In this document: positions 39,963 to 54,485 of the stretch, piece by piece
How the letters are laid out: each line of letters opens with the position of its first letter
How positions within the stretch are numbered: position 1 is the stretch's first letter
Origin: Phoronis australis
Lineage: Eukaryota > Phoronida > Phoronidae
Length of the DNA: 64,000 nucleotides
Assembly (NCBI GenBank): GCA_002633005.1
Contig: NMRA01000093.1
Location: forward strand, 510,102-574,101
Reading direction: 5' to 3'
Notes under the pieces: generated by a model
The model's database searches: none
What the model was told of the DNA's origin: nothing
What the model saw: the letters and a program-made list of their open reading frames with translations, nothing else
Translations under genes and position numbers: made by a program

Positions 39963-40053
39963 CTTTTTATTGATTATCATCTCCTGCTCAGCTGGCAGAT
40001 AATTGAAGGGGAATTTCATACGCCAGTTGAAGTTGCCCTCGCCATCCAGAGAC
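39963..40053 (-). CDS. Ferlin exon: C2G core (GEGNFNWR)
   Basis: The exon follows AAG and ends before GTGAGA. It reads [16 protein letters not shown] and [14 protein letters not shown]. '[20 protein letters not shown]' is nearly invariant in dysferlin and myoferlin. Phase 2 in, 0 out. Confidence 0.93.
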
Positions 40054-40490
40054 CTTCAATGGAAAGGCACAGAGAAATTTTTAAGGTATCACAGAGACTC
40101 AGCTGTCCAGTATGTAACAAAAACAATACGACAAAATTACATTTTCCAGGTCAGGGGAGGTCATTAGCTTATATGACGACACATTATCATTTCAGCTCCA
40201 TGGTAACAAAGGATATGTTTTGTGATTTGTGCTGTTCAAATCCTAACCATTATGGAGCAGTTAGAGTCAGCGGTTGGGAAATGAAAATGTCATATTTCAC
40301 AAATATTTTGTTGAATGGGTGGCAATGAAGTGGGTGCATACATCTGAAATTTAGCGAGCAAAGCAGGTCATACATCCACTAGCCAGACCAGTCCCCTACG
40401 GTCCTTTAGACTTTTCAGCGCAATATGTTCGACAAATTGTTCAACTGTACAATACAACAACAGAACAAGTTGAGCAATTAAGACCTTCTA

Positions 40491-42766
<2,276 letters not shown>

Positions 42767-42906
42767 CTGCTCAATAGATGGCTGCAGAGGATTGTACAGA
42801 GGTCGTGTCTCGATGTGTTCAGGAACCAATGGGAAGGTGTTTAGAATGTGAAGTGCGAGCCTTTCTTCGGGAATACCCATGTGAGGATTGTCTGCGAGGT
42901 TTCCTT
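42767..42906 (-). CDS. Ferlin exon: EERLALHIL / [10 protein letters not shown] segment
   Basis: The exon follows TTTTAG and ends before GTACAG. It reads [36 protein letters not shown] and ends SIEQ. It matches the stretch of dysferlin with EERLALHVLxxxGLVPEHVESRPLYxPLQ between C2F and C2G. Phase 1 in, 0 out. Confidence 0.94.
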
Positions 42907-43212
42907 CTAAAATTGAACAACTCATGGTTGATGTCACATACAAAGCAATGTTTAAAAGTCTCCTCAAATTTTAAAGATTTCCATAAAGTGAATTAGTACA
43001 TCCAATTTTACCGTACATTATGGACTGAAAAGATGTCATTAACTGGTGCAGCTGCTGAACTGAATCTGACCAAATGAGTACTGCACAAGGCCTAAGATTA
43101 ATACACAAGGCATACAGATCTGCACTTTTAACAAAACATATCTTAATTATAACAAAAAATAAAATAAAATCTCCAAACACATAAAAAGAAACACTTCGGA
43201 AAGAAAACCCAC

Positions 43213-43358
43213 CAAAATCCGATAACTTGTAGATTTTATTGCCCACTTTGAATGCATTGTTGCCATGGAGTTCAGGTGGCTCCATCCAGTTTTTAGCACA
43301 ATAATCTTCCAGAATCTCTCTAGGACGCTTGGAATCCCTCCAGGCATTCGGCCCAGAA
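43213..43358 (-). CDS. Ferlin exon: SGPNAWRD linker after C2F
   Basis: The exon follows TTATAG and ends before GTGGGT. It reads SGPNAWRDSKRPREILEDYC, EPPELHGNNAFKVGNKIY and KLSDF. SGPNxWRD follows the CGLPxxY end of C2F in the family. Phase 2 in, 1 out. Confidence 0.92.
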
Positions 43359-44052
<694 letters not shown>

Positions 44053-44478
44053 TCAAGCTACCAAATTGTATAGCTACACGGCTTTGGAACAATCTAGCTA
44101 AAAAATCATGCACAAAGTAATTAAAAATTACACTCTTCCTTTAGTAAGCTAACTTGGTTAACCATCCAAAAAGATTACTTTTAGTCCAGCATTCTGCAGT
44201 TAAGTTTGTTTGATCACATGTGTTAAGTTTGATAGTGATTGATAATGTTACACTGTACGCCTGGATTTCCATCACAAAATAAAAGATAATCTATCAGCAC
44301 TTCAGTATTCACCATCTCACATTAATGTTAATTTATAAGTCTAAGCGTTTCATTTTCATTAAACACCTGATCAGCAGTGTTGCACAGTACTACTGTAATA
44401 ATGACAAAGCAAAGACAGATATTGATATTGAAAGACTAAAGTGTTGTCACAATAGCCAACAGGAGGACAACAACCTAC

Positions 44479-44570
44479 TTTCCAAATGCTGGGCTGAGCT
44501 GATTGGGAATATACTCGTCACGGTTGTTCTGTTTGATCTTGCCCAACTTGATACTGATGTAAGGGTCAGC
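44479..44570 (-). CDS. Ferlin exon: C2F ADPYISIKLGK (copy nearest the 3' end)
   Basis: The exon follows TTTTCAG and ends before GTAGGT. It reads ADPYISIKLGKIKQNN, then EYIPNQLSPAFG. DPYxxIxxGK is the C2F calcium-loop-1 region. It joins in phase 2 to the exon at 43826. It differs from 45977-46068 by one synonymous base. Confidence 0.92.
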
Positions 44571-44979
44571 CTGAAAACATAGGTCCACAAATGAACACAA
44601 ACTTAGAGAACATATTGACCATTAAAAGTGCTTGACTATGAATTGAAAGTTTGTTCCCTGTGTTTAGTTGACAGCATTAGGACCATTACTTACAGCAAGG
44701 TAAACAGTACTAAAGAACAGGTTACCAGTCGAGATAGGATAATAGGATGAGGTTAGCACACGATAATTACAATATTCATGTCCCAGATGTAGTCAACACA
44801 GGACAATTACAACTTTAATGTATCAGGTACTTTTTAATTTATCCCCACCCTTGTCATTCAAAGTGGGACCTTAATTAACCTTTCTGTGGATGCAGTAGTA
44901 AAGAAGGTAAGATTAGTGAGAGATATAGAGACTGTGCAAACTGAGTGAGATGTCCCTGTATTCCCCTGCCATCACGTAC

Positions 44980-45261
44980 CAGGCCACCAGGATCCATCGG
45001 CTGAAGATCATCTGCTCTCACAATGTACACACGTACAACACACTCTTCAGGTGTACTAGGGGGGAGGTTATCAAACACCTTTGGAGGCAAAGGCTCACTA
45101 GGGTCCGGTGGTAGCGGATATATCCTGAACGACCCCTTGAACTCGCCCGCAATAAACGACTCCTCATCGTCGACCTGTTTGCCTCGTTTTAACTCAAACG
45201 TGTGACAAAAGTCCTTGAACTCTTCGTAATCGGGTACGTCTTCTAATGCAGACGGTATGAT
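44980..45261 (-). CDS. Ferlin exon: pre-C2F and first strands of C2F (copy nearest the 3' end)
   Basis: The 94-codon exon follows CTTTAG and ends before GTACGT in phase 0. It reads IIPSALEDVPDYEEFKDFC, HTFELKRGK, EFKGSFRIYPLP and VVRVYIVRADDLQPMD. Dysferlin has FCxTFxLYRGK, GEFKGxFxIYPLP and RIYIVRAxxLQPxD in the same order. Only one base in 282 differs from the copy at 46677-46958, and that difference is synonymous. Confidence 0.93.
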
Positions 45262-45326
45262 CTAAAGCATGGGAGAAATAAATGATTGTATTACCATCAT
45301 AGCACATATTAACTATTAGCAGTATT

Positions 45327-45355
45327 NNNNNNNNNNNNNNNNNNNNNNNNNNNNN
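45327..45355. other. Assembly gap (29 N)
   Basis: The gap cuts copy 1 of the C2F duplication at AGTATT. In copy 2 the same point (47022) runs on into ordinary intron. The gap therefore marks the join between the two copies. Confidence 0.95.
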
Positions 45356-45562
45356 TAGACTTATTTTTCATTGAAAATGTATATGCTATATTAATTAGGA
45401 TAATTATCATCATAAGTGTCTGGAAAATTACTTTTTTACTTTTAACTTATTTGTACAAGTTATTAACAATAATTAACATAAAAATAAAGCCTCCTGTTTA
45501 TCACCTGAAACAGTAATGAAACAGATATTTCGTCTGAAGCCATTTCAAAAAAATTACCCACA

Positions 45563-45598
45563 TGACCTTTGACCTTGATTTGACCTTGACCTTGACCT
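45563..45598. promoter_or_regulatory. Cluster of five TGACCT half-sites
   Basis: TGACCT (complement of AGGTCA) occurs at 45563, 45570, 45581, 45587 and 45593. The first two form a DR1 spacing and the last three are head to tail without spacing. AGGTCA direct repeats are what RXR-type nuclear receptors bind. The stretch is followed by a repeat-like segment (to about 45720) and lies in the unrelated DNA between the two C2F copies, so it may be part of a dispersed repeat rather than a regulator of the gene. Confidence 0.35.
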
Positions 45599-45976
45599 CA
45601 AATTTCGGGCAACCGACCCCCATGAAATTCAGCGTGTCCCAAACTATCTGTGTACCAAATTTGGTGCTTTAATCCGGGATGTAAATGTTTTGGGGTTTTT
45701 GGCTGCTAAGGGCCGGACTATTAAGTTTGATAGTGATTGATAACGTTACACTGTACGCCTGGCTTTCCATTACAAAATAAAAGATAATCTATCAGCACTT
45801 CAGTATTCACCATCTCACATTAATGTTAATTTATAAGTCTAAGCGTTTCATTTTCATTTAACACCTGATCAGCAGTGTTGCACAGTAATACCGTAATAAT
45901 GACAAAGCAAAGACAGATATTGATATTGAAAGACTACAGTGTTGTCACACTAGCCAACAGGAGGGCAAGCACCTAC

Positions 45977-46068
45977 TTTCCAAATGCTGGGCTGAGTTGA
46001 TTGGGAATATACTCGTCACGGTTGTTCTGTTTGATCTTGCCCAACTTGATACTGATGTAAGGGTCAGC
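45977..46068 (-). CDS. Ferlin exon: C2F ADPYISIKLGK, second copy
   Basis: The protein, splice sites and phase are the same as at 44479-44570, with one synonymous base difference. If both this pair and the downstream pair were spliced together, 374 bases would be inserted and the frame lost. Confidence 0.9.
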
Positions 46069-46229
46069 CTGAAAACATAGGTCCACAAATGAACACAAAC
46101 TTAGAGAACATATTGACCATTAAAAGCGCTTGGTTATCAATTGAAAGTTTGTTCCCTGTGTTTAGTTGACAGCATTAGGACCATTACTCACAGCAAGGTA
46201 AATAGTACTAAAGAACAGGTTACCAGTCG

Positions 46230-46500
46230 AGATAGGATAATAGGATGAGGTTAGCACATGACAATTACAATATTCATGTCCCAGATGAAGTAAGCACACG
46301 ATAATTACAATATTCATGTCCCAGATGAGGTTAGCACATGACAATTACAATATTCATGTCCCAGATGAGGTTAGCACATGACAATTACAACATTCATGTC
46401 CTAGATGAGGTTAGCACATGACAATTGCAATATTCATGTCCCAGATGAGGTTAGCACGTGACAATTACAATATTCATGCCCCAGATGAGGTCAACACAGG
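46230..46500. repeat. 41-bp minisatellite in ferlin intron
   Basis: The unit, roughly GATGAGGTTAGCACATGACA followed by ATTACAATATTCATGTCCCA, recurs six or so times with small changes. The equivalent intron of copy 1 (44745-44820) has about two units. Confidence 0.92.
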
Positions 46501-46676
46501 ACAATTACAACTTCAATGTATCAGGTACTTTTTAATTTATCCTCACCCTTGTCATTCTCAGCGGGACCTTAACCTTTCTGTGGATGCAGTAGTAAAGAAC
46601 AAGGTAAGATTAGTGAGAGATATACAGACTGTGCAAACTGAGTGACATGTCCCTGTATTCCCCTGCCATTACATAC

Positions 46677-46958
46677 CAGGCCACCAGGATCCATCGGCTG
46701 AAGATCATCTGCTCTCACAATGTACACACGTACAACACACTCTTCAGGTGTACTAGGGGGGAGGTTATCAAACACCTTTGGAGGCAAAGGCTCACTAGGG
46801 TCCGGTGGTAGCGGATATATCCTGAACGACCCCTTGAACTCGCCCGCAATAAACGACTCCTCATCGTCGACCTGTTTGCCTCGTTTTAACTCAAACGTGT
46901 GACAAAAGTCCTTGAACTCTTCGTAATCGGGTACGTCTTCTAACGCAGACGGTATGAT
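46677..46958 (-). CDS. Ferlin exon: pre-C2F and first strands of C2F, second copy
   Basis: It is identical in protein to 44980-45261 and follows CTTTAG. The donor here is GTATGT rather than GTACGT. It joins in phase 0 to the upstream exon at 47485, so this copy is directly attached to the 5' part of the gene. Confidence 0.92.
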
Positions 46959-47220
46959 CTAAAGCATGGGAGAAATAAATGATTGTATTACCATCATAGC
47001 ACATATTAACTATTAGCAGTATTTATTTACCAGTTCCTGTTCCATCACATAACATGGTGTCAAAACCATTGCTTTCAATATCACCTCACCAATCACATCT
47101 ATAAACACAAAACGGCATATAATCACAAAAACACAGCTTAAATCTGTACGTGACGAGACATTTCATGAGTACCAAACGTTACAAAATGTTTCCTCGCAAC
47201 TTCCAACTTACTTCCCTGAA

Positions 47221-47304
47221 TGAATGACCTACTTTTACCAATGAATGACCTACTTTTACCAATGAATGACCTACTTTTACCAATGAATGACCTCTTTTTA
47301 CCAA
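47221..47304. repeat. 21-bp tandem repeat, four units
   Basis: The unit TGAATGACCTACTTTTACCAA lies head to tail four times. The last unit has CTCTTTTT in place of CTACTTTT. It lies in the ferlin intron. Confidence 0.92.
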
Positions 47305-47484
47305 TGAAAAATTAATGAATCAGATGTTAACAGAATGTTTCAAAAAATCTTATGGTAACTACAAAAAACAGATAAACATAGCATACACTCTGTAAATGGT
47401 TTACAGATTGCCAAAAAATATTTTCATTCACTTTGAATTTCCATCATCTTTCAGCCATCATGTTAATAATGGCGTATTAAGTAC

Positions 47485-47595
47485 CTGCAGAGGTAGAAAT
47501 CCTTTCTCTTCATACTTCTTACACTTCTCAAGATCACCAATAGAGGCATAGTACTTCGACCACCAATCTATCTCCTCATCCAATAAGGATTGGCC
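47485..47595 (-). CDS. Ferlin exon: DWWSKYYASIGD segment
   Basis: The exon follows CGATGTAG and ends before GTACTT. It reads QSLLDEEIDWWSKYYASIGD and CKKYEEKGFLPLQ. DWWSKFxASIGE.EKC is one of the best conserved ferlin motifs, just before C2F. The 111-base exon is phase 0 on both sides. Confidence 0.95.
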
Positions 47596-48528
47596 CTACA
47601 TCGGAAAATCATGTTATATTTAGTAAGCGTACACAACGACGAAGAAAATACCGAGTGTTTCAAGCAACTACGCTTTGTACTGGGAATCTACAACATGTTA
47701 TAATGAAAGGTGCCACGCAACCAAGCTGTGACTTAAGCAACAAAAACAGTCTCGAGTGCCTCACAGTAATTTCGCTAAGAAATTAATATTTCCTCTCTTA
47801 TTTTGTTTTTTTGCTATCCTTATTAATGAAATCATTTTTGCTCCAACAGTTCACACACAAGGATTAATATTCCACAAATTTGTCCAGTTTGACAAAAAAT
47901 TATCACATCAAATATTTAACACCATTCAAGAGGCTATAAGCCCTAACTTCAATAGTTGGTCAGTTATTTGCAAGACCAAAATAACCTCTCATCCAATTAA
48001 GGAACAATTTGAGATTGATTAAATAATAGTAAAGGGTCTCCATTAAAAGTTAATTTCTTTGAAGGAATGGTGGTTTAAAGCCTCTTTAAGTCTTAATCTT
48101 AATCTTATTTACCACTTAACGGACATTGAACCAAATAGTATAATAAGTTTGCTAACAACTAAGGGAATGGATCGTAGAGGTTGGCGTTCATGTAACATGC
48201 GATATTTATCTTGAAGATACCAACACCAAATTAATACAGAGGCACTGCATCCAGGCACCAGATAGAAATTTCTACAACACTACAGTTCTAGTCTGCATGC
48301 ATGCACAGTTTTACATCATTACAGTCTACAGTCATGCAAGCACACATGCTCATCAAACACAATATCCATCAGGAACTTCCTGTGGAAACAACGGTAGTAC
48401 TGCTTGTATTTGCCACCAGGCTACACTGCCATGCAGTCGTGCAGTGACCCTTCATGATGAGAAACCCAGGCTGTGTCTTGTGCCCCTGAGATATCGAGTG
48501 CATTAAATGTATTTGGTAAAAATCATAC
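47596..48528. other. Ferlin intron
   Basis: A plus-strand frame of 88 codons (47756-48022) has no recognisable domain. Nothing else is supported. Confidence 0.45.
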
Positions 48529-48597
48529 AAAAGCCAGTGGTCTTGCGTATTCTTCTTCTGAGGCACGGATGGGGAAATACGACTCCATGTCCGCCAA
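48529..48597 (-). CDS. Ferlin exon: linker, MESYFPIRASEEE
   Basis: The 23-codon exon follows TGCCACAG and ends before GTATGA, phase 0 on both sides. It includes MESYFPIRASEEEYARP. There is no clear counterpart in vertebrate ferlins, but its position, phase and splice sites fit the linker before DWWSK. Confidence 0.65.
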
Positions 48598-49044
48598 CTG
48601 TGGCAACATACATAGACATGCATAACATCAACAACACATTACGCAATAGAAAGGTCAGGATTTAAACACGCAACTGCCCATGGCATGGCAGTGATAACAT
48701 TAAAAAGAAAAACAAACCCATAAGCAAAACAAATAAACAAATGAAATGAGGCTTCGTAAAAGCAGAAATTCAAATATTAATCGTGAAATCGAAAAACTCA
48801 AAACTTTCTTTAGGCATGCCAGTGACAAAATACAGAATGTTCGTAATATATCTGATAGATATCAGCTTAGACATCCTCACAAGTAATGCATTCGAATCAA
48901 GCATGTGGAACATATAAAGCACACAGTACGGCTATGAGCATCCACAACCTTCACTCAAGATAAAATGGTCACTTGTAAAATAACGAAGTACAATGGAGAG
49001 AAAACAACATTGACAAAATTGAAGATACATTCATCAGCAACTAC

Positions 49045-49068
49045 CTCAGGGTCAACAATTCCTTTTTT
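49045..49068 (-). CDS. Ferlin micro-exon KKGIVDPE
   Basis: Eight codons lie between TTTTCTTTGTAG and GTAGTT, phase 0 on both sides. The acceptor is strong. The small size makes it uncertain, but phase and position agree with the neighbouring linker exons. Confidence 0.5.
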
Positions 49069-52000
49069 CTACAAAGAAAAAATTTCCTGTGACTAGTTCT
49101 AGGCTACGAGGATCAGGAAAAATAGATGCAGAACAGCACAGTTCGGTACAAACAGGTACTCCCTGATATGAATGTTCATGACTTAAAACATTTTTTAATT
49201 CATTACTTTTGTTCAGATTCAAGCAACGAAATGGAATAAAAATCATCTTTCCCGAAATGGCATGCTCTGGAGAATGATAGTTAACTACTTAAAAATAGTT
49301 AAAAAAGGCCACCTGAAACTCGAAAATGCTGATCAGCATCTAGAAATTTGCTGTAATCTCTTTACTTTGCTGAACAGTTTCAGCACACCCAAAGTAACAC
49401 TGTTACATCACATTCACAAGGTGGTACAGTCACATTCGAAAGGTTCTACGGTAAAATCTCATCCATTTCGAATAAAAATAACCGCCAAAACTGCTCTTTT
49501 GTCATTTTTGAAGATCTTCAAACATGATTGTCATGAATGTCCATGAATTTTCCAGAATTTTCTCTATTGGTAGCCATGGTACAGAGCTTAAACACGGATA
49601 AGACTTACTTTAGCACGACATATCCGCAATGGAAAAAAGTGAGTTGTAAACGACGTGTAAATATGTTGAACATCTGATCATGAAATTTCCATCTTTACTA
49701 ACATGTACAAGTGAGCTTAGCGCCAAGTAATAAGCAATCAAAAAAGAGAAAATAAGATTTCCCTTGTCTGACATTTTGAGTCCTACCGCAATTGGCTTTG
49801 TCTGTGCAAAGTCACTATTTTGTTATATCATGACAATCTGCAGAATAGACTTGGTTGGAACCACATCTGAATTACTGTACAGCAATTTTGGGCATATGAC
49901 ATTGAACAGGTGTTAACCATTTCTTCATTTTTGGTAAATAATAATTTGACAGCACCAAATAAGTGCTTCATCATTGGTTCCGAAGTATACCATAGCTACC
50001 ACCAGACATTATCTTTTGATGAATTGTGGGTATACATAAAACAGTAGCAGAAGGTTTGGCAAAATGTAAACATCAAGTTTGGCAATTATTTTAGAAGACT
50101 ACTCTACACGATTAGACAAATCCAGTCATTTTCAAAACAAACCGAAACAATAACAGAACCCAAGCCCAGATTACTACTTGCAATAAGGAACAAAACTACG
50201 GTAACAATTTTTTGGACCACACTAATGGATACAAGAAGAATGAAAAGAGTCAAAATGTGCAAATGACTGAACCGCAAATGACATGACTTTAAGGGAGTTC
50301 CTATGTATCCTCGTGCGTAAAGATAAAAAGGCCACTGGACACAGTAAGACTCAAATCTGTCTGAAGGAATTAAATTCTGCTATCTACTTGATAGAAACTT
50401 ATGCATCAAATTTCATGAACATTCATTAAGAAGCTTAGTAAACCATAGACATATGCAAAGAAAACCTAAATTGCCACTAGGGGGCGCCATAGTAGTATGA
50501 CTCATCCCAAAATCTAAGTCATATTTCTCTTCAAGCAGAACACATTTCCCAAATGCATCAATGATCTTTAAATACTGAGGCACAGGCAAAATAGAGAGTG
50601 CCACAGTAGTTGGACCCACCCGAAATTCTTTGTCACTTGCGATCACTACAACAGAATGATCCTTCAAGAGTTTTGGCAACTAAACAGATGGACCCCAAAA
50701 TGACCCAACAATAAAACAATAATATAAATGGCCACTAGGTGGCACAGAATGTTTAGTCCATCTAAACACGACATGTTGTTGTTTCCTTAATCTGTTTAGC
50801 AAATTTCATGAAAATCCATCAAGGAACTTGGTAAATATAGAACCACAGTAAAGAAAACCCGAACTGCCACTAGGGGGCAATGGAGTAGTTTGACGTGCTC
50901 ATCTCAGAGGAACGCATTCTATTGTATTTATAACGAACCTTCAAGCTGCTAGGCCAGATAGAAAGAGAGATGCAAAAATAATAAAAATAGCTTCTACAAA
51001 GCACATAGTTATGTAGAATCCATCTGAAGGTGTCGTCGTCTCAAAGCACACTCGCCAAGTTCCACGAAAATCTGTCAAGGAACTTGGTAGAAAGACAATA
51101 ACGTATAAAAGTACAATTGCCACAAGGGGGCATAGCAGTAGTCAAATCCATCTGCTGTCTCATTCATGATAGGGACAAGCTTGCCAAATATCATGAATAT
51201 CCATCAAGGGATTTTTGAGATACAGCAATGGATACTGAATGCCGCAAGGACAAGGAAGGCACATAAAAATTAGGCTTATAAATAAATAAAATAGATGTCG
51301 TAATGCCGTGCAGTTACCGACGGTTAAGAAGAGTAAATTAGTATAAAATAAAGAGACGATCATCGGTATTAAAATCTATTAAACGATTGATGAAAAATTA
51401 GCCTTACTGCATTGCTGGAAATACTAAAAATTTTACCCAGTGTCATTTGCCAACAGCTGTGCCATACAAATCATGTCAACAATAATGTCAAAACATTCTA
51501 CATGCAATGCTTTTGTTTAAAAATTTTGACCAAATCGTATTTCTCTTTTTTACCCTAGTGTGTCCCGAAAATTTTTACCGTAAAGTGTGAAAACATCAAA
51601 CAATTACAAGCTGAAAACATTTATTTCATTAGTGTGATGATATGGTTTGAGACTGGCACATTATTTAGAATGAAGATCACAAATTGAAAAACCTTAATCG
51701 TCTTTGGTGCCGTGACCCGGATCCAACTGTTATACAGTAATTTAATTATAAATGGCAGAAATTTTCCAAACTTTTGTCCAAAATAACACTTTTTGAAATT
51801 GTTCCTTTTCAAACAAATAAATTAAAATCAAATAACTCACAAAGTGTTGGCTTGAAGAGAAGCTAAACTGTATGACAATATCTTTATAATAAATAACCAG
51901 AGAAAAAACAACATGAAAAAGCACAAAAATGGATACAGCCACATCAAACTACAGATAAACAGAAAATATCGAAATATTACAGAAAAGAAATTTAGGTTTT

Positions 52001-52608
52001 TTAGTTTCAAAAGGAATCGAAACCTTCAGAAATAAATGTGCAAGTGTAATTCCTTGAGTTATAGTAAACACCAAGATATAACAGTCATGCACTACAGAAA
52101 GGACGAGAGACGAATGTGAAAATCATAGACGGCATTTTTGCTCAATATAAAGTTTTCGGTAAGACTGATTTCAATGGCATAGCAAAATCTATTTTAAAAT
52201 CACAACAGTGTTTCCATAGTCACAGATATTGAGTAAAAAATTTCCTAGAAGCTATTCACCAACTTATTCCTACTTTTTAGGGAAATGAATTTTCATTGTC
52301 GGCTGAAATTAGTCGTGTTCAATGTGTCTGAATTTTTTCTGTGACATAAAAACATGACAAGACTTGACATGTTAGAAGATGTGTAGTCTTGGCAAAATAG
52401 AGCAAAGTAAAGCAGTCGACTGACAAACAGTACATAACACAGGAAGGAAAGAAAAAATAACCCATCTTGACAACTGGGCCTTTAACGACTTTCCGTGCAT
52501 AATCACAAATTGCACTGACATTTAGCCCCAGAGCTTTAAACAGACAAGGCAAGGTAACGCTAACTCACATTACTGGCTGACAGAACACAAAACAACATCA
52601 AAAACTAC
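49069..52608. other. Ferlin intron containing a diverged tandem-repeat array
   Basis: Aside from the array at 50320-51250 I see no exon or known element. Many short frames occur on both strands, none convincing. Confidence 0.5.
50320..51250. repeat. Diverged ~135-bp tandem core repeats, pearl/HINE-like
   Basis: The words TGCCACTAGGGGGC (variants at 50329, 50471, 50599, 50729, 50864, 51117) and AATTTCATGAAAATCCATCA with CTTGGTA-A-ACAG recur in order. Spacing is about 128-142 bp, once double. The same core words make up the 59670-60724 element. The (ACGG) tail is reduced to a GCAAGGACAAGG-like remnant, so this copy is old. Confidence 0.75.
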
Positions 52609-52659
52609 CTTTCTTGTGAAAGACTTCATTTTAGGTAAGCGAAACCCCTTCTTTGATGG
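52609..52659 (-). CDS. Ferlin linker exon, basic PSKKGFRLPKMKSFTRK
   Basis: Seventeen codons follow a long pyrimidine tract (CTTCCCTCTGTTTTTGTAAG) and end before GTAGTT, phase 0 on both sides. Seven of seventeen residues are Lys or Arg. There is no clear vertebrate counterpart. Alternative splicing is plausible because its length is a multiple of three. Confidence 0.55.
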
Positions 52660-54443
52660 CTTACAAAAACAGAGGGAAGGACAATGAGAACCAATGACAT
52701 CATCAATGGCTATGAAGATGATACACCGAAACGGAATCATTCAGCGAGAACATAAATATTTAATCCCGAGGCAGAATCCGATAGATCACAAGAGTACTGG
52801 GGTCTACCTTTGTTATCTAATGAGGCACAAGACTCAGTTCTACGTTTTGAAAGGTATTTTAACGTCATTCAAATCTTTAAACCATGGTTTGTGACTACGT
52901 CAACATGAATGACTAGTAACTACCTCTGTGAAAGAGGAGTTTTTGGGATAGGGTTATTCTGACAATTTCTCCCAAAGCATCAGCGGATGCGTAAGTCTGA
53001 AAAAGTTTGATTACATTATTTGAAATTGAATACAAATGGTTCCAGGTGACTGATGGTGTAACCCAACCAGTAGTTTGACCCAGATGACGTCATATTTTCA
53101 GTCATTTTTAGCGGCTATAAACTTATGTACCGCCAAAGAAAATAACTATTTATGTAGTACACTAACCCTTATGAAATAGGTCTCAACTTGCTTCGTAGTC
53201 AGATGCAAATTGATTTTTGGTCTCGCATTATTAGGGACCATGCTCTCCGAATTAAATGGCACACCATGAACTTGTAGAGCCTGGTCTCAAGCAATAGCAA
53301 ACTGTCAGTTCCTTTGAAGCATCTATTTTGGCTAATGGAAAATTTTAGACCAATTCTTAATGGTGAGTGGTCTAAACCAAAAAGTTGTTCTTTGCGACGG
53401 AAGGTTGGGTACAGAGCCACTTTGAAATACCTAGCCACGTTTATGAATACCTTTCAAGGCGCAAAAGTAAGTCCCACTGATTATAACTTAGCCCTCTAAT
53501 CTACAAAATGAGAAAACCATCCACCCATTCATATTTTTTTTAAAAAATGTTCACGTACAAATACCTTAAGCAGTTTAGAAAACTTTCTGCGCTTAAAAAG
53601 CTTTGGCAACTTGAATAGTGGCTTTCATAAACAAAGAAAATAAACTGTTAGCAAGTACTGTCACACACAATTTCACTAAAAAAGTTGACAAAAAATTCCA
53701 TTTAATACATATTGAGAGCAGGACATTTTTGTTTCATGGAGTCCAAGGGTCGACTTTATTATTAGCATTATGCTACACCCTGGCAACTTTCCTGGAAACA
53801 AAGCAAACTCTGGCAACAGCTGGAAGAAAATGATCCCAATTTAAGCAAGGATTTCATAAAAACAATGTACTACAAAAACATCCTGGAAACAAATTAGAGT
53901 AGACCCAGTCTATTACAATGCAGTTTTTCGCATAGTTTGTTGGAAAGTCAACAAGTGTTGTTATTTGGATGAGCTATAATTGAAAACATCGCCTCCTGGT
54001 GGTCTAACCTGTCATTAAGGTGGTATTTTTGTAAATTACTTTAACTACATTATTCTTTATATTTGTCGTAACTTTTACCTCATAATTTACCCATTGTAGA
54101 GTTTTCCAAACCAAATTCCCCAAAGCCTTTTGATTAAATTGCATCAAAAACTGTTGACAACATTCTTCCAACAATCATTTTTTCCATCCAAACTTTGAAA
54201 CCTTGTTTTGCCCTGCAAAAACTGTCATTCCATGTACGAAGATTTGTGTTAGTAAGCATTAACAAGCTATACAGTTTGATTAGGATAAAATCCCACCAAT
54301 TTCAGACAAAGATATTTGACAAAATTAATGTTTCTTTATTTCTCAAATCTTTCTTTTGTTGTTGTGAATGTGGATAATTTCTCAAAGCATTGTCAGGTAG
54401 GCCTAAAAGATAATACTCAATAAATTATCCATGCGCACACCCA

Positions 54444-54469
54444 GGGGGGGGCTCGGGGGGCTCGGGGGG
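54444..54469 (+). repeat. G-run cluster, possible quadruplex
   Basis: Three runs of eight, six and six G residues are separated by CTC. The first run could split to give the four tracts a G-quadruplex needs. The G-rich strand is the non-template strand only for plus-strand transcription; ferlin is transcribed from the other strand, so its transcript would be C-rich here. Confidence 0.6.
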
Positions 54470-54485
54470 CTCAAACGATTTGGCA

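Larger units (their letters stand above)
44223..45326. repeat. C2F duplication, copy 1
   Basis: Starting at GTTAAGTTTGATAGTGATTG this matches 45721-47022 until it is cut by the N run at 45327. It contains the exons 44479-44570 and 44980-45261 and a short version of the 41-bp minisatellite. Confidence 0.9.
45721..47022. repeat. C2F duplication, copy 2
   Basis: This matches 44223-45326 from TTAAGTTTGATAGTGATTG onward. It has six or so units of a minisatellite where copy 1 has about two, plus scattered substitutions. It holds the exons 45977-46068 and 46677-46958. Confidence 0.9.

Noticed and set aside
47221-47304. CRISPR-like regular repeats
   Set aside because: The units are directly adjacent without spacers, and the surroundings are a eukaryotic intron.
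52924-52958. Small minus-strand exon NNPIPKTPLSQ
   Set aside because: Its 35 bases would break the phase-0 chain of linker exons, and the acceptor is weak.
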